64,000 bases of DNA from Agathobaculum butyriciproducens (lineage in GTDB: Bacteria > Bacillota > Clostridia > Oscillospirales > Butyricicoccaceae), in assembly GCA_003096535.1 (NCBI GenBank), contig QEKJ01000003.1, forward strand, positions 1-64,000, in the 5' to 3' direction. The notes below the pieces were generated by a model. The model had not been told where the DNA came from and did not search any database. It worked only from the letters and a program-made list of their open reading frames with translations. The first letter of the stretch is position 1. Every line of letters begins with the position of its first letter. Below, in pieces: positions 49,527 through 58,527 of this stretch. The translations under genes and the position numbers were made by a program.

Positions 49527-51242
49527 TTATATAACAAGTCCGTTTACAATTTCAGTTACCTTTTCAGAAACGGTTGTATCAATATACCGTTTCCAAGTAG
49601 GAGCCTCCAACAAATCTCTTCTAGACTCGCATTGCAAAATTAAATCTCGAAGTTTTTCTGGACTTGCTTTGTCGGCTTTAAACATTGCTACAAAGTAGTC
49701 TTTGAATTGAGCAAGTGTCAATGGAAGGATATTCAATCGTTGTTTGACATCACCTTTGGCATACCAAACGCCATGTCTAAATGTCTCGGCAGTATTAGTA
49801 TCAATACGAACGGCAATAAACATACCATATACCGGCTTATCGTATTTCAGGACTGCATCAGAAACATGACGTCGAACCGGTTCCCCCTCCATAGCTTCTT
49901 GGCGCGAAGATGTAGACATCGTGACTTCGGTGAGAATAGTAAATTCCTCAAACTCGCAGTATAAGTCACCCTTACCTCCACCTGCTGCTGAAACAGGCAT
50001 AAAATCAGAATCCAATTTGAATCCGCGAACTTCATAAGGTTTATTTACCATATGGTCGATTGCTAATGCAGCTCGCCAAAGTGTCCATTCAAGGTAAGCT
50101 GGAGTTTCGTCCTTAGGTACTTCAATGGCAGCATCTTCGTCATAGACCAATTTACCACCACCTTTAATCAGCAGGGTCATATAGTCTCTGATTTCTTGCC
50201 ACTGATTACATTGCTCTTTGGCATATTGAATTTCGTCCGTCTGAGCCAGAATATTTTCAAGTCGTTGCCTTGCGATATTTATTTCTGCTGCAGTGTTTAA
50301 TGGGAGATCAGAAATATCAAATAGAATATGACGCTCTCGCATCTGCTTAATCAAATCGTCAAGCAAAGATTTGGCGATTTCTTTGTTATCAGTGGGCAGG
50401 GGCGCACCCATACAAAGCATTTTATATTGTTCTATAATAGGTTCTGAACTTGCAGTTGCTTTCGCAAGTTTCTCTGCTATCACATGCTTTGTCGGAACAA
50501 TGATAAGTCCTCTGCCTTTTCGCTGGAGTATGCCAGAAATGCGAAGATAGCGCATATTCATATCACTATAATCCAAGAAATTATCAGACTTCTTGTCGTA
50601 ATTTTCACCTCTGGCTACAATTTCTTTTTTATCAAAAGAACGCTTGGCAGGGGCAGCGGTCCTTCGCTGGCGCAGATCAAGAATTCTATCAACGACCTCA
50701 TCTACATTATAGCTGGGATTAGTGGTATGTCCCCACAGTGCGAACTCGATTCTGCTCAATTCAGACGAGCCGGTTCGTCGCTCAAGTTCGAGCATGATTG
50801 CCAGCAGCCATCTTAACGGAGAGAAATAGTGTGTCTTATTAGGCATCGGATATTGTTCAATGCTCATTGATCGAAGAAAGCACTCTTGCACAGCGGGGTA
50901 TGTGTCTGCTTTCAGAAAGGTTCTGCCAAATGGCGTGATTTCATCAAGCGGTCCTAACTCTTCCTGCACACCATCTTTTTTCTTGATCTGGGGATAAATA
51001 AAACCATTTCTGGAAAACATCAAGCGCCACTTTCGCGCGTGACTTCCGGACTCATCTTTACCATTTTCATTTTGGATGATTCCTTTTTCATCCAAAAGAC
51101 GCATAAAGCCTATTTCGTTATCTCTTCCATGGAGATTCCCAACATAGGGTGAATTTGCAAATACAGCGAAACCATCTTGAATGCGGTTCGGATTGCGCAA
51201 TCCCGTATTACCGGCAAGCCAAATTTCTATCTTCATACTCAT
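49527..51242 (-). CDS. AlwI-family type II restriction endonuclease
   Basis: 571 residues resembling AlwI-type enzymes: GNTGLRNPNRIQDGFAVF at the N-terminus, a DEITPFGRTFLKAD winged-helix region, and a C-terminal catalytic part (GGKGDLYCEFEEFTILTEVTMSTSSRQEAMEGEPVRRH) where Asp, Glu and downstream residues suit a PD-(D/E)xK site. AlwI cuts GGATC outside the site. The recognition sequence here is inferred from the family and from the adenine-methylase partners; it is not shown by the sequence. Confidence 0.8.
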   Translation of the reverse strand: MSMKIEIWLAGNTGLRNPNRIQDGFAVFANSPYVGNLHGRDNEIGFMRLLDEKGIIQNENGKDESGSHARKWRLMFSRNGFIYPQIKKKDGVQEELGPLDEITPFGRTFLKADTYPAVQECFLRSMSIEQYPMPNKTHYFSPLRWLLAIMLELERRTGSSELSRIEFALWGHTTNPSYNVDEVVDRILDLRQRRTAAPAKRSFDKKEIVARGENYDKKSDNFLDYSDMNMRYLRISGILQRKGRGLIIVPTKHVIAEKLAKATASSEPIIEQYKMLCMGAPLPTDNKEIAKSLLDDLIKQMRERHILFDISDLPLNTAAEINIARQRLENILAQTDEIQYAKEQCNQWQEIRDYMTLLIKGGGKLVYDEDAAIEVPKDETPAYLEWTLWRAALAIDHMVNKPYEVRGFKLDSDFMPVSAAGGGKGDLYCEFEEFTILTEVTMSTSSRQEAMEGEPVRRHVSDAVLKYDKPVYGMFIAVRIDTNTAETFRHGVWYAKGDVKQRLNILPLTLAQFKDYFVAMFKADKASPEKLRDLILQCESRRDLLEAPTWKRYIDTTVSEKVTEIVNGLVI

Positions 51243-51256
51243 GCGACAACCTCCAA

Positions 51257-53152
51257 TTAATACCCGACGAAAAGATATTCCTTGACGGAATTCCTATGGG
51301 TTTTGGCATTATTCTGATTTCCAAAAGAATATTTGTAATCGACCGGAACAACTTCGACATGTTCCTTGTGCTTTGCCATGATGGCTACCATCTCATCTTG
51401 GGTGGGCAAGCTATTAGATGAATAGGACACAATTAAGATGCTATTGGAAAATTTTTTGAATAGCTTGTCAAATGCATCGGCTGCACCCTTACGCGTAGAA
51501 AAGGGTGTGGGATAAGATTTGAACTTTTTGGTTTGAGTATGTTCTTGAATTTCTACGCCTTTCCAATCTCGGGCAAGACCCTCCACGAAATGATATCGGC
51601 GTACATATTCATTATCAGAGAGCGGCGAATAGTACGGAGGATCTATATATATGAGGTCAGCTTGCTCAATGCGAAGGTCCATAGCATCGCCGTTCTTTGA
51701 TTTATTTGGTTTTCCGTTGTCAAATACGGCTTTATTTACAGCCTCAACTGCTTCAAGAAATTGCTGAGAAAGTGTTTTTTGTAAATCTTTACGTCCGTCA
51801 TTATAGCGCTGACCTGTGTATGTGAAGATACCGCGAGGACGCTTTTTGGTGCAAGCACGAATCAGTGCAGTCATTGCAATGGCACGCTTGTACTGGTCAT
51901 GTATCTCAGCAATATTGGTGCGCAAGGTATCGATTAGATCGTTTTCGGCATCCGTATAATATAAGTCTTTGAATGTATTTGCAACAAAATGATCGGACTC
52001 TTTGTGCGAAATCAATAAATTTTCTGCCTCATTCAGTGGCAGAGTAACATTGCTATTTTCAATCATTGCTTTGGTGAAAGTAGCTGACATAGACATATAA
52101 TCATTGCTAATTACGGTTTTGCCTTGGGTTTTGAACATATATCCGACAATGCCTGAACCTGAGAATAAATCTACCACTGTTTCTGCCTGAAATTGTGAAG
52201 CAACTGCCCAAATTTCAGAAAGCAATTTGCTCTTTGAGCCCATAAAACGAGTAGGGGGATAGAGAGAAACTTGTTTGGGCAACGGTGTGGGCGCGAGGTT
52301 GATAAGAAAACGCTGTTTAGGTGGAACAGTGACGATTACATCTTCGCCTTTGCGTGTATTACCGTTACAGGAAATATGGCGTTTGGTTTGGATAACATCA
52401 ATTTTAAAAGGGGCATACAATTCATGAACAAGAGGATGATTGGAATTGGTTAGAATAACATGACATCCTTTTTCATGCAGGCGCATAACTTGTTTAGCAA
52501 GTTCAACATGATCCTCTTCATAAAATTGCTCTTTAGTATATCTTTTGAAATCCGAATATTCAGAAATCGGAAGATATGGTGGATCTAAGAAAATAAAATC
52601 TCCTGGTTCAGCATAATGCTCCAGCACAAGAAAGTAATCGCCGCATACAATTTCAGCGTTCTGCAAGGATTTTGATGCAGCATAAAGTGATTCAATGTCA
52701 CATATTTTGGGCTTTTTATACTTTCCGTAAGGAACATTAAAATGCCCCTTTTTGTTGACACGATAGAGTCCGTTATAGCATGTTTTGTTTAGATAAATCA
52801 TTCTTGCAGCAGCTTCAGCTTCGGGAAGTTCTTCCCAGTCCAAACTGCGCACAGCATAGAACATTTCACTTGTGTTTTCATATTTCTCAAGATAGGAAAT
52901 CACTTCATCAACATGTTCTGCTACCTGACGATACATATTAATCAACTCAGGGTTACTATCTGCAATAATCGCATTTTCTGGTTGCAATGCAAAAAACATT
53001 GCGCCACCACCGATGAAAGGTTCGATATAACGCCCATAGCTAGAAGGAACTTTAGGAAGCAGCTCTTTCAACATTTGGGTTTTGCCGCCAGCCCATTTGA
53101 GAATGGGTTTAGCCACTATTGTAGAGATTTGTGTTGCAGTATTACTTTGCAT
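51257..53152 (-). CDS. Fused double DNA adenine methyltransferase
   Basis: 631 residues with two complete methylase units. Unit 1 (about 10-280) is Dam/MboIA-like: PILKWAGGKTQML, YIEPFIGGGAMFFAL, and catalytic FLDPPYLP. Unit 2 (about 300-625) has RFMGSKSKLLSEI, VVDLFSGSGIVGYMF, and YIDPPYYSPLSDNEYV. Two fused N6-adenine methylases are what an asymmetric site such as GGATC needs, one per strand, as in M.FokI-type fusions. It precedes the AlwI-like endonuclease by 14 bp and protects host DNA. Confidence 0.88.
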   Translation of the reverse strand: MQSNTATQISTIVAKPILKWAGGKTQMLKELLPKVPSSYGRYIEPFIGGGAMFFALQPENAIIADSNPELINMYRQVAEHVDEVISYLEKYENTSEMFYAVRSLDWEELPEAEAAARMIYLNKTCYNGLYRVNKKGHFNVPYGKYKKPKICDIESLYAASKSLQNAEIVCGDYFLVLEHYAEPGDFIFLDPPYLPISEYSDFKRYTKEQFYEEDHVELAKQVMRLHEKGCHVILTNSNHPLVHELYAPFKIDVIQTKRHISCNGNTRKGEDVIVTVPPKQRFLINLAPTPLPKQVSLYPPTRFMGSKSKLLSEIWAVASQFQAETVVDLFSGSGIVGYMFKTQGKTVISNDYMSMSATFTKAMIENSNVTLPLNEAENLLISHKESDHFVANTFKDLYYTDAENDLIDTLRTNIAEIHDQYKRAIAMTALIRACTKKRPRGIFTYTGQRYNDGRKDLQKTLSQQFLEAVEAVNKAVFDNGKPNKSKNGDAMDLRIEQADLIYIDPPYYSPLSDNEYVRRYHFVEGLARDWKGVEIQEHTQTKKFKSYPTPFSTRKGAADAFDKLFKKFSNSILIVSYSSNSLPTQDEMVAIMAKHKEHVEVVPVDYKYSFGNQNNAKTHRNSVKEYLFVGY

Positions 53153-53166
53153 TTAGCTGCCTCCTT

Positions 53167-53379
53167 TCAGACCTTGGAATTCGGGATAAGTTCCATGATA
53201 TCACCGATGTCACATTGCAAAGCGGTACAAATCTTTACGAGTACATCGGTTGTAACATTTTCGTTTTTTCCAAGTTTCGCCATCGATGCATGACTGATGC
53301 CTGCTGCGATGCAGAGGTCTTTCTTTTTCATATCTTTATCAATAAGTAATTTCCAAAGTTTTTTATAACTAACAGCCAT
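53167..53379 (-). CDS. XRE-type regulator (possible R-M controller protein)
   Basis: 70 residues with a Cro/C1 helix-turn-helix (LWKLLIDKDMKKKDLCIAAGISHASMAKLGKNENVTTDVLVKICTALQCDIGDIMELI). It is the first gene of the methylase-endonuclease operon, the usual place of a C protein that delays the endonuclease after entry. A close paralogue lies at 55765-55968. Confidence 0.8.
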   Translation of the reverse strand: MAVSYKKLWKLLIDKDMKKKDLCIAAGISHASMAKLGKNENVTTDVLVKICTALQCDIGDIMELIPNSKV

Positions 53380-53605
53380 ACATTACACTCCGATAATAAT
53401 TTTATAATTCATAATTAGAAGAATTAAAATCAGCATTCGCTGAAATCTATGCTAGTATATCATACTTTTCTATATAGAACAAGATATGAGTAAAAAACAA
53501 TTTAAGAAAGATATTTTCGGAGAAAGTGACCTCATATGTCGAAGTTAATGCGAAAACTTATATATGTGGAACATCTTATCATAGGAATATGTTATGCCTA
53601 GAGTT

Positions 53606-54526
53606 TTACCGTCTTGCCAAATAACTTTGCACCGTAACATTATCCCGCCAATGTGCGAGGTGAAGCACACTCGTGGCCCGCAGGGCCAGCCGGTCGAGAA
53701 TCCACGGCCGTCCCTGCTTGATGGCTAAATCCTTGTTCTTGCCGCGCAGAACATACGGCTGATCGAAGAAGCTCAACGGTTCAAGATGGCCGCGATGCTT
53801 CTTGTTAAGCTGGTGCCACTGGGTCGCAACCTCTTTGTACAACTCTTTGCGAAACTTTGGGTCCTTGGCCTGCTCGGTGTAGTAGGCGCAGATATTCATA
53901 GCATATTCTCGGCGCTGACCGTGGTAGTCGAAATTGTGGCCAAAATCTCCGGCAATGAACAGCTTGCGATGTGAGCCGTCGAAGAATTTTTCGACTTGAG
54001 AAATATCTTTGTCGCAAACACGCTGTTCCTGATATTTACCGCCTTTGCCTTTATCAACGACAACATAGCAATGCCCGTTTTTGTATATAAGCGAATCGCC
54101 GCGCAGCCGTTTGAGGTCGCCCTCGCGCAGACCGAGGAACTTATTCAGTTCTGCCGGTTTACCGCCATCACCACGCCCTTTGCCAGCGCTGCGCTTGAAT
54201 TCGCTTGAAGCACGAATCGGTTTGCGAATGTCTTTGATTGCAATGCCCGTGGCCTTGCAGATTGGCACCAGATAATTGTGAATGGTAGACGCAGATTTGC
54301 CCTCGGCTTCAAGTTGATTCTCGTAACGTTGGATTTCGTCTTTGCCGATTTCGCTTAAATTTCGGATGCCATAGCTTTTGAAAACGTCTGCCGCTTTGTG
54401 ACACCAGTTGCAATAATTTTCCCTTGTTTGGAATGATACCGGTTGAGAGAGGTCTTGCCGCTCCATCAATCCCGGCGCGTTGATAAGCTGATGAAAAAGG
54501 CTTCCGTTATTATTCCTGTTGTCCAT
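53606..54526 (-). CDS. Divergent tyrosine-recombinase-like protein
   Basis: 306 residues with an N-terminal SAM-like core-binding region (ENYCNWCHKAADVFKSYGIRNLSEIGKDEIQRYENQLEAEGKSASTIHNYL). The C-terminal half has the order of catalytic positions in integrases: LREGDLKRLRG (Arg), KGKGGKYQEQRV (Lys), YHGQRREYA (H-x-x-R) and LHLAHWRDNVTVQSYL (Leu-x-His ... Tyr). Spacing is unusual, so it may be degenerate or a distinct subfamily. It is the second recombinase in the island and its target is unknown. Codon use looks more GC-rich than the R-M genes beside it. Confidence 0.6.
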   Translation of the reverse strand: MDNRNNNGSLFHQLINAPGLMERQDLSQPVSFQTRENYCNWCHKAADVFKSYGIRNLSEIGKDEIQRYENQLEAEGKSASTIHNYLVPICKATGIAIKDIRKPIRASSEFKRSAGKGRGDGGKPAELNKFLGLREGDLKRLRGDSLIYKNGHCYVVVDKGKGGKYQEQRVCDKDISQVEKFFDGSHRKLFIAGDFGHNFDYHGQRREYAMNICAYYTEQAKDPKFRKELYKEVATQWHQLNKKHRGHLEPLSFFDQPYVLRGKNKDLAIKQGRPWILDRLALRATSVLHLAHWRDNVTVQSYLARR

Positions 54527-55764
54527 AAAATCCTCCTATACAAAAATTGCTTTGCGAATGGATATAGTTATCCCGTAATTTTTGTGCGTCCGCACCGGGA
54601 ATTTCAACCCGCCATGCCGTTCAACTCTCGCCCGAGAGACATCTTTTTTGTTCGCTGATATTCGAATCAGTGGGAAAGATGATAAACCTAATTGGGCGAA
54701 TTAGTTGGGAAACAAATCAATTTTTGAACAACCTAACATCTATATGAAGAAAAAATTCGTGAGAGGCTACAATCATTGCCGTAGTAAAGCCAGTGGCGCA
54801 TCGGTGATATTTGAGAAAATCCGATTGAGCAGCTGCTTAATCGGTTATATTGCACTTTTTCGTGCAATATAACCTTTAAGCCATTCGCGTTCGATGTGTT
54901 ATTTACGACCAATAATTGCAGCAGTAGGTTGGTGAACGACAGGAAATATTTGTCATGTCATGCGCTCGTCCGAGCCGCCGATGTTCACCAATTCCGTTTC
55001 GATTGCACACGTCCCAACTTTGATTGTGATTGCGTTTTTCATTGAAAACACAACCACGGACGCTGTTTCAAGGTGCATATCGTGCGGTTTTCCTAACCGC
55101 CGGAAACAATTACTTGAAACAACTAAAGCCTCCTTTTCGTCAAATAATTAGCTACATAAAGATTATGTGAGAAGTGATAGTCGGCAAAAACACAACAGCA
55201 CCGAAAATCCGGAGATTTCGGTGCTGTTAGTGCAAAATATGAAATTATTTACAGTGAAAATGAAAACGGCGAAAAAGTTGCAGCCAGAGAACAGGCGAAA
55301 AACCCCGTAACCAGAAAAAATCGAACAAAAACCGTATAGGAAACATCAAAATCATTGCATCAAAAAAGCGAGAAAAAGACGTAAAATCGAAAAATATACG
55401 ATTTTTTCTGTCCAGACCCCGTAATCATTACGGTTTCCCCGAAATCATAAAATCAGGGGTCGAAATCACATACGGGGTTTGGTTGCAAAAACACGGGTTT
55501 TCGTGGTTTTTCAGGTGATAAAAGCACAGTCGAATTGTACAAATACAGACAACAAAATTCGTATAGATATACAAAATAATTATTGATTGGAAAGCGGAAA
55601 ATAGCAAGTGCGGTAATGTAGGCATTTTTGATTGTCAATGTTTGTAGTTCTATAATCATTGAAAAAATCAATAAACTTTGAAAATTTCAAAAAACATTGT
55701 GCCTAAAAATATAGACCGAAGTCAAAAAATTGCTGCATTTTGCGGTTCGGCTTCGGTCTGTTTT
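54527..55764. other. 1.2-kb gene-poor stretch with several inverted repeats
   Basis: No supported gene. GGTTATATTGCAC/GTGCAATATAACC (54842-54873) is a perfect 13-bp inverted repeat. AACAGCACCGAAA/TTTCGGTGCTGTT (55194-55228) is a terminator-like hairpin. From 55388 to 55525 follow AAAATCG/CGATTTT, CCGTAATCATTACGG and CACG/CGTG hairpins in an A-rich context. The last cluster could be an origin (replication or transfer) or a regulatory zone; nothing proves it. Confidence 0.5.
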
Positions 55765-55968
55765 TCAATCAGGAATGTGTTCGAGGATGTCCTCAATTCC
55801 GCAATCAAGCTGGTTGCAAATCTTGTTGAGCGTTTCCATCGATACCTCTTCGTTCTTGCCTAATTTAGCAAGTGTGTTTGAGGTCAAATTAGCGGCTGCT
55901 GCCAAGTCTATACGTTTCATGCCCTTGTCGAGCAGTAATTTCCACAGCTTTATATAGGACCAAGCCAT
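55765..55968 (-). CDS. XRE-type transcriptional regulator
   Basis: 67 residues, helix-turn-helix of the Cro/C1 type (LWKLLLDKGMKRIDLAAAANLTSNTLAKLGKNEEVSMETLNKICNQLDCGIEDIL). About half its residues match the regulator at 53167-53379. It is divergent from the unknown operon at 56356 and may repress it. Confidence 0.8.
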   Translation of the reverse strand: MAWSYIKLWKLLLDKGMKRIDLAAAANLTSNTLAKLGKNEEVSMETLNKICNQLDCGIEDILEHIPD

Positions 55969-56291
55969 GTGAATTCCTCCTATAAGTAATATCTGTATTT
56001 ATAGTATATCGCAGAAAAATAAAAATGTAAACAAAACATTAAATATGGCGTTATCGCTATATTTAATGTTGACATAGCCATTGTATGGTGGTAATATAAC
56101 ATCAGAAAACAAAATAACGTGGCAGTACAAGAGAGCGCCAACTCTCTTGCACCTGCATAGGTGTCTATCCCACCTACACAACGGAAAAACTTCCGCACCA
56201 CGCAGAATAAGTATACCCTTTTTTAAGCAGAAATGCAAGCGAAACGGGCTTATTTAGCGCACCCGGATTTTCCTCCAGTCGAAATTGTTAG

Positions 56292-56319
56292 ACAGCGTGT
56301 AGGCACACCTACACGCTGT
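56292..56319 (+). terminator. Hairpin before the unknown operon
   Basis: ACAGCGTGTAGG (56292-56303) pairs with CCTACACGCTGT (56308-56319), followed by TTTTTG. It lies 37 bp before the first gene, so it may be an attenuator rather than the end of another unit. Two smaller hairpins (AGAG/CTCT and ACCTGCATAGGT) lie at about 56130-56162. The rest of 55969-56355 shows no gene. Confidence 0.65.
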
Positions 56320-56355
56320 TTTTGTTTTCAAACAATTTCAAAGGAGGGTTCTTTT

Positions 56356-56859
56356 ATGGAATCTAAGCATTTAGTTGGTGGACTTGGCATGACCACGACC
56401 GGAGAGCAGGTTACTGTTATCGTCTACCCATACCGCCTGCCGAAGCGTTTGAAGCCGCTCACCGAGTGCATTCTTGAAACGCAGAAGAACTTCGGCAAGG
56501 GTGCAGTCGGCACAGTGCTGCTTCTCTGCATCGACCCGAAATCCAAGTTCGAGCTGGTTTGCCGCAACGGTTTGCGTGTGGTTATCGTCCCGCCGAACCA
56601 TCCGCTGTTCCGCGAAACGTTGGAAACCATGCCGCGCCTGTGCGGGTTCGTGCATCTGGTTTATGCCGCGCTGCACGATCTGGCTTCCGGTATCGCGCCG
56701 ACCAAGGTTTTCGCCTACACTGTCAACCAGTGTCCGAACGATTACCGCGAGTGGAGCAAGGGCATCGGTGACGAGGCAGACGAAGTTCTCGCACACATCA
56801 TTGCTGAGTTGTCCACCGACCCCAAATTCTATCGCCAGTTCGCTGTTTTTGCTGATTGA
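56356..56859 (+). CDS. Island protein of unknown function (operon gene 1)
   Basis: 167 residues from ATG 56356 behind AAGGAGGG; the open frame back to 56233 crosses the hairpin and lacks a site. Soluble, mixed alpha/beta (VTVIVYPYRLPKRLKPLTECILETQ, VGTVLLLCIDPKSKFELVCRNGLRVVIVPPNH), with no signal or membrane segment. No family is recognised. It is first of three same-strand genes ahead of the integrase; gaps are 12 and 20 bp. Confidence 0.7.
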   Translation: MESKHLVGGLGMTTTGEQVTVIVYPYRLPKRLKPLTECILETQKNFGKGAVGTVLLLCIDPKSKFELVCRNGLRVVIVPPNHPLFRETLETMPRLCGFVHLVYAALHDLASGIAPTKVFAYTVNQCPNDYREWSKGIGDEADEVLAHIIAELSTDPKFYRQFAVFAD

Positions 56860-56871
56860 GGAGGTTTTTTC

Positions 56872-57555
56872 ATGATTAATCTTATCACTTTTCAGGACGC
56901 TTTTCGTAAAATCCAGACCGTAGAGTCCATTTATTTGAACGACACCGTTCAGCACTTTCGCAATCATGCGATGGAGCTGAGCAAGTCCGAGTTGAAAGAG
57001 CTGACCGATGTGCTTGAAAACGATGTATGCCGCGAAATCGAGCGCATTACTAACGATTTGCACGTTGAGTATTTCAACAAGGCTGACCGTGATTGTCAGC
57101 TGGCTGCGTTGGTTAATCAAATGTCCGAGAGCGACCGTCGTACCTTTCAGATTTACGACTTTCTGATGTATCCTTGGCGTGACGGAGCACCGGAGGCCCG
57201 ACTCCTGCTCATCGACTGCTTCGAGGACGAGCTGTTCTTCCTCACACCGAATGTCGTCGTTACCCGTCGCACGCCGGAAGAAGTCAACAAGGCCATCGTG
57301 ATGCTCATGCAGCTGTTCCACGTTCTCACAATCGCCGACTTCCAGAAGATTGCTGTGCCGATGCATTGCAATGTCGAGGGTTACCTTTATGCACTTTTAA
57401 CCGGTCGTGTATCGCGTGAACTTGACCCGCTGTGCCACATTGACGAGCTGGAAATGGCAGTCCTTTATCGCGGACGGCACAATGATTTGGTGCAGGAATT
57501 GTTTAGATTGCACCATCTGCTGATGAAGATTTACGCTGACGGAAAACTGTTTTAA
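56872..57555 (+). CDS. Island protein of unknown function (operon gene 2)
   Basis: 227 residues with GAGGAGG before ATG. No known domain. It shares a core with the next gene: (Y/F)-P-W-x-x-G-A-P near residue 101, a D/N-CF-x-D-x-LFF motif, then VMLMQLFHVLTIADFQKIAVPMH against VMLKELFEHVSFQDFQKVALPLH. The two are therefore tandem paralogues. Acidic, leucine-rich and soluble. Confidence 0.7.
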   Translation: MINLITFQDAFRKIQTVESIYLNDTVQHFRNHAMELSKSELKELTDVLENDVCREIERITNDLHVEYFNKADRDCQLAALVNQMSESDRRTFQIYDFLMYPWRDGAPEARLLLIDCFEDELFFLTPNVVVTRRTPEEVNKAIVMLMQLFHVLTIADFQKIAVPMHCNVEGYLYALLTGRVSRELDPLCHIDELEMAVLYRGRHNDLVQELFRLHHLLMKIYADGKLF

Positions 57556-57575
57556 CGGTCTTGGAGGTTACGATT

Positions 57576-58280
57576 ATGAATAATTTTGCTATTGAAGCTG
57601 TACAATCCCTGTTTAAAAATATGCTGAATGTTCCGCAGTCGGAACTGGGAACAACTGTAATGCACTTCCGCGAGGAAGTGAAAAACCTTGGTGAGCCGGA
57701 ACGGTTCGCTGTCACCGGAGATTTGGTGCTTCGGGTGCAGGAGCTTGCATGGGAACTGGGTGATCGTTTCCATCTGGATTATTGCACGACTTTGGACGAG
57801 TTGGAGTTCAATCTGCTGGATTGTGAAAGCCAGATGACCGAAAAAGAGAAGCGTGTTTTCGATTGGTTCATGTTCTTCCAGTACCCGTGGCCGAACGGTG
57901 CCCCTAACTGTGTTCTGTTCCTCGTGAACTGCTTTGATGGTAAGCTGTTCTTCATGTTGCCCGACATTATTCTCGGAGAGAACAAGATGGAGGATTTGAA
58001 CCACATGATTGTCATGCTGAAAGAACTGTTCGAGCACGTTTCATTTCAGGATTTTCAAAAGGTCGCCCTGCCGCTCCATCGTGATGCGGAGTGTTGCCTG
58101 CACGCGCTCTTGGACGGCGATTTCCCGCCATGTCTTAGTCCGATGCAGGATATTGACGAAATGGCAGGTCATGTCAGCCGTCCGCACCCTGATACCTTTA
58201 TTGATGCGCTGTTTCGTCTGCATTACACCTTGAAAGGTATGTACCTCGAGGGCAACCTGAATGAATATCGACCGTTTTAA
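57576..58280 (+). CDS. Island protein of unknown function (operon gene 3)
   Basis: 234 residues from ATG 57576 behind GGAGG; an in-frame ATG five codons earlier has no site. Paralogue of the preceding gene (FQYPWPNGAPNCVLFLVNCF, KLFFMLPDII, DFQKVALPLHRDAECCLHALLDGD). No catalytic motif or membrane segment is apparent. A terminator at 58300 ends the operon. Confidence 0.7.
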   Translation: MNNFAIEAVQSLFKNMLNVPQSELGTTVMHFREEVKNLGEPERFAVTGDLVLRVQELAWELGDRFHLDYCTTLDELEFNLLDCESQMTEKEKRVFDWFMFFQYPWPNGAPNCVLFLVNCFDGKLFFMLPDIILGENKMEDLNHMIVMLKELFEHVSFQDFQKVALPLHRDAECCLHALLDGDFPPCLSPMQDIDEMAGHVSRPHPDTFIDALFRLHYTLKGMYLEGNLNEYRPF

Positions 58281-58299
58281 GTCGTGAGGGCATAAGAAA

Positions 58300-58323
58300 A
58301 CAGGAGCGCTGTTGCGCTCCTGT
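58300..58323 (+). terminator. Terminator of the unknown operon
   Basis: ACAGGAGCGC pairs with GCGCTCCTGT across TGTT, then a T run. Confidence 0.9.
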
Positions 58324-58527
58324 TTTTCTTCACATCGACTTAATACATACTATGAAGGTAAGAGGTCTAAAGCCTCCACATATTTCAACAGTGTGGAATG
58401 TCTATCGTAAACAATGCACGAATCGTTATATCCCAATTTTCAAAAATCACGAACCCTTTTCCATACGGAAAGGACTTTATATGAACAAAAACACATTTTC
58501 ATCACTTCAAGAGGGAGGTGATGCTCA

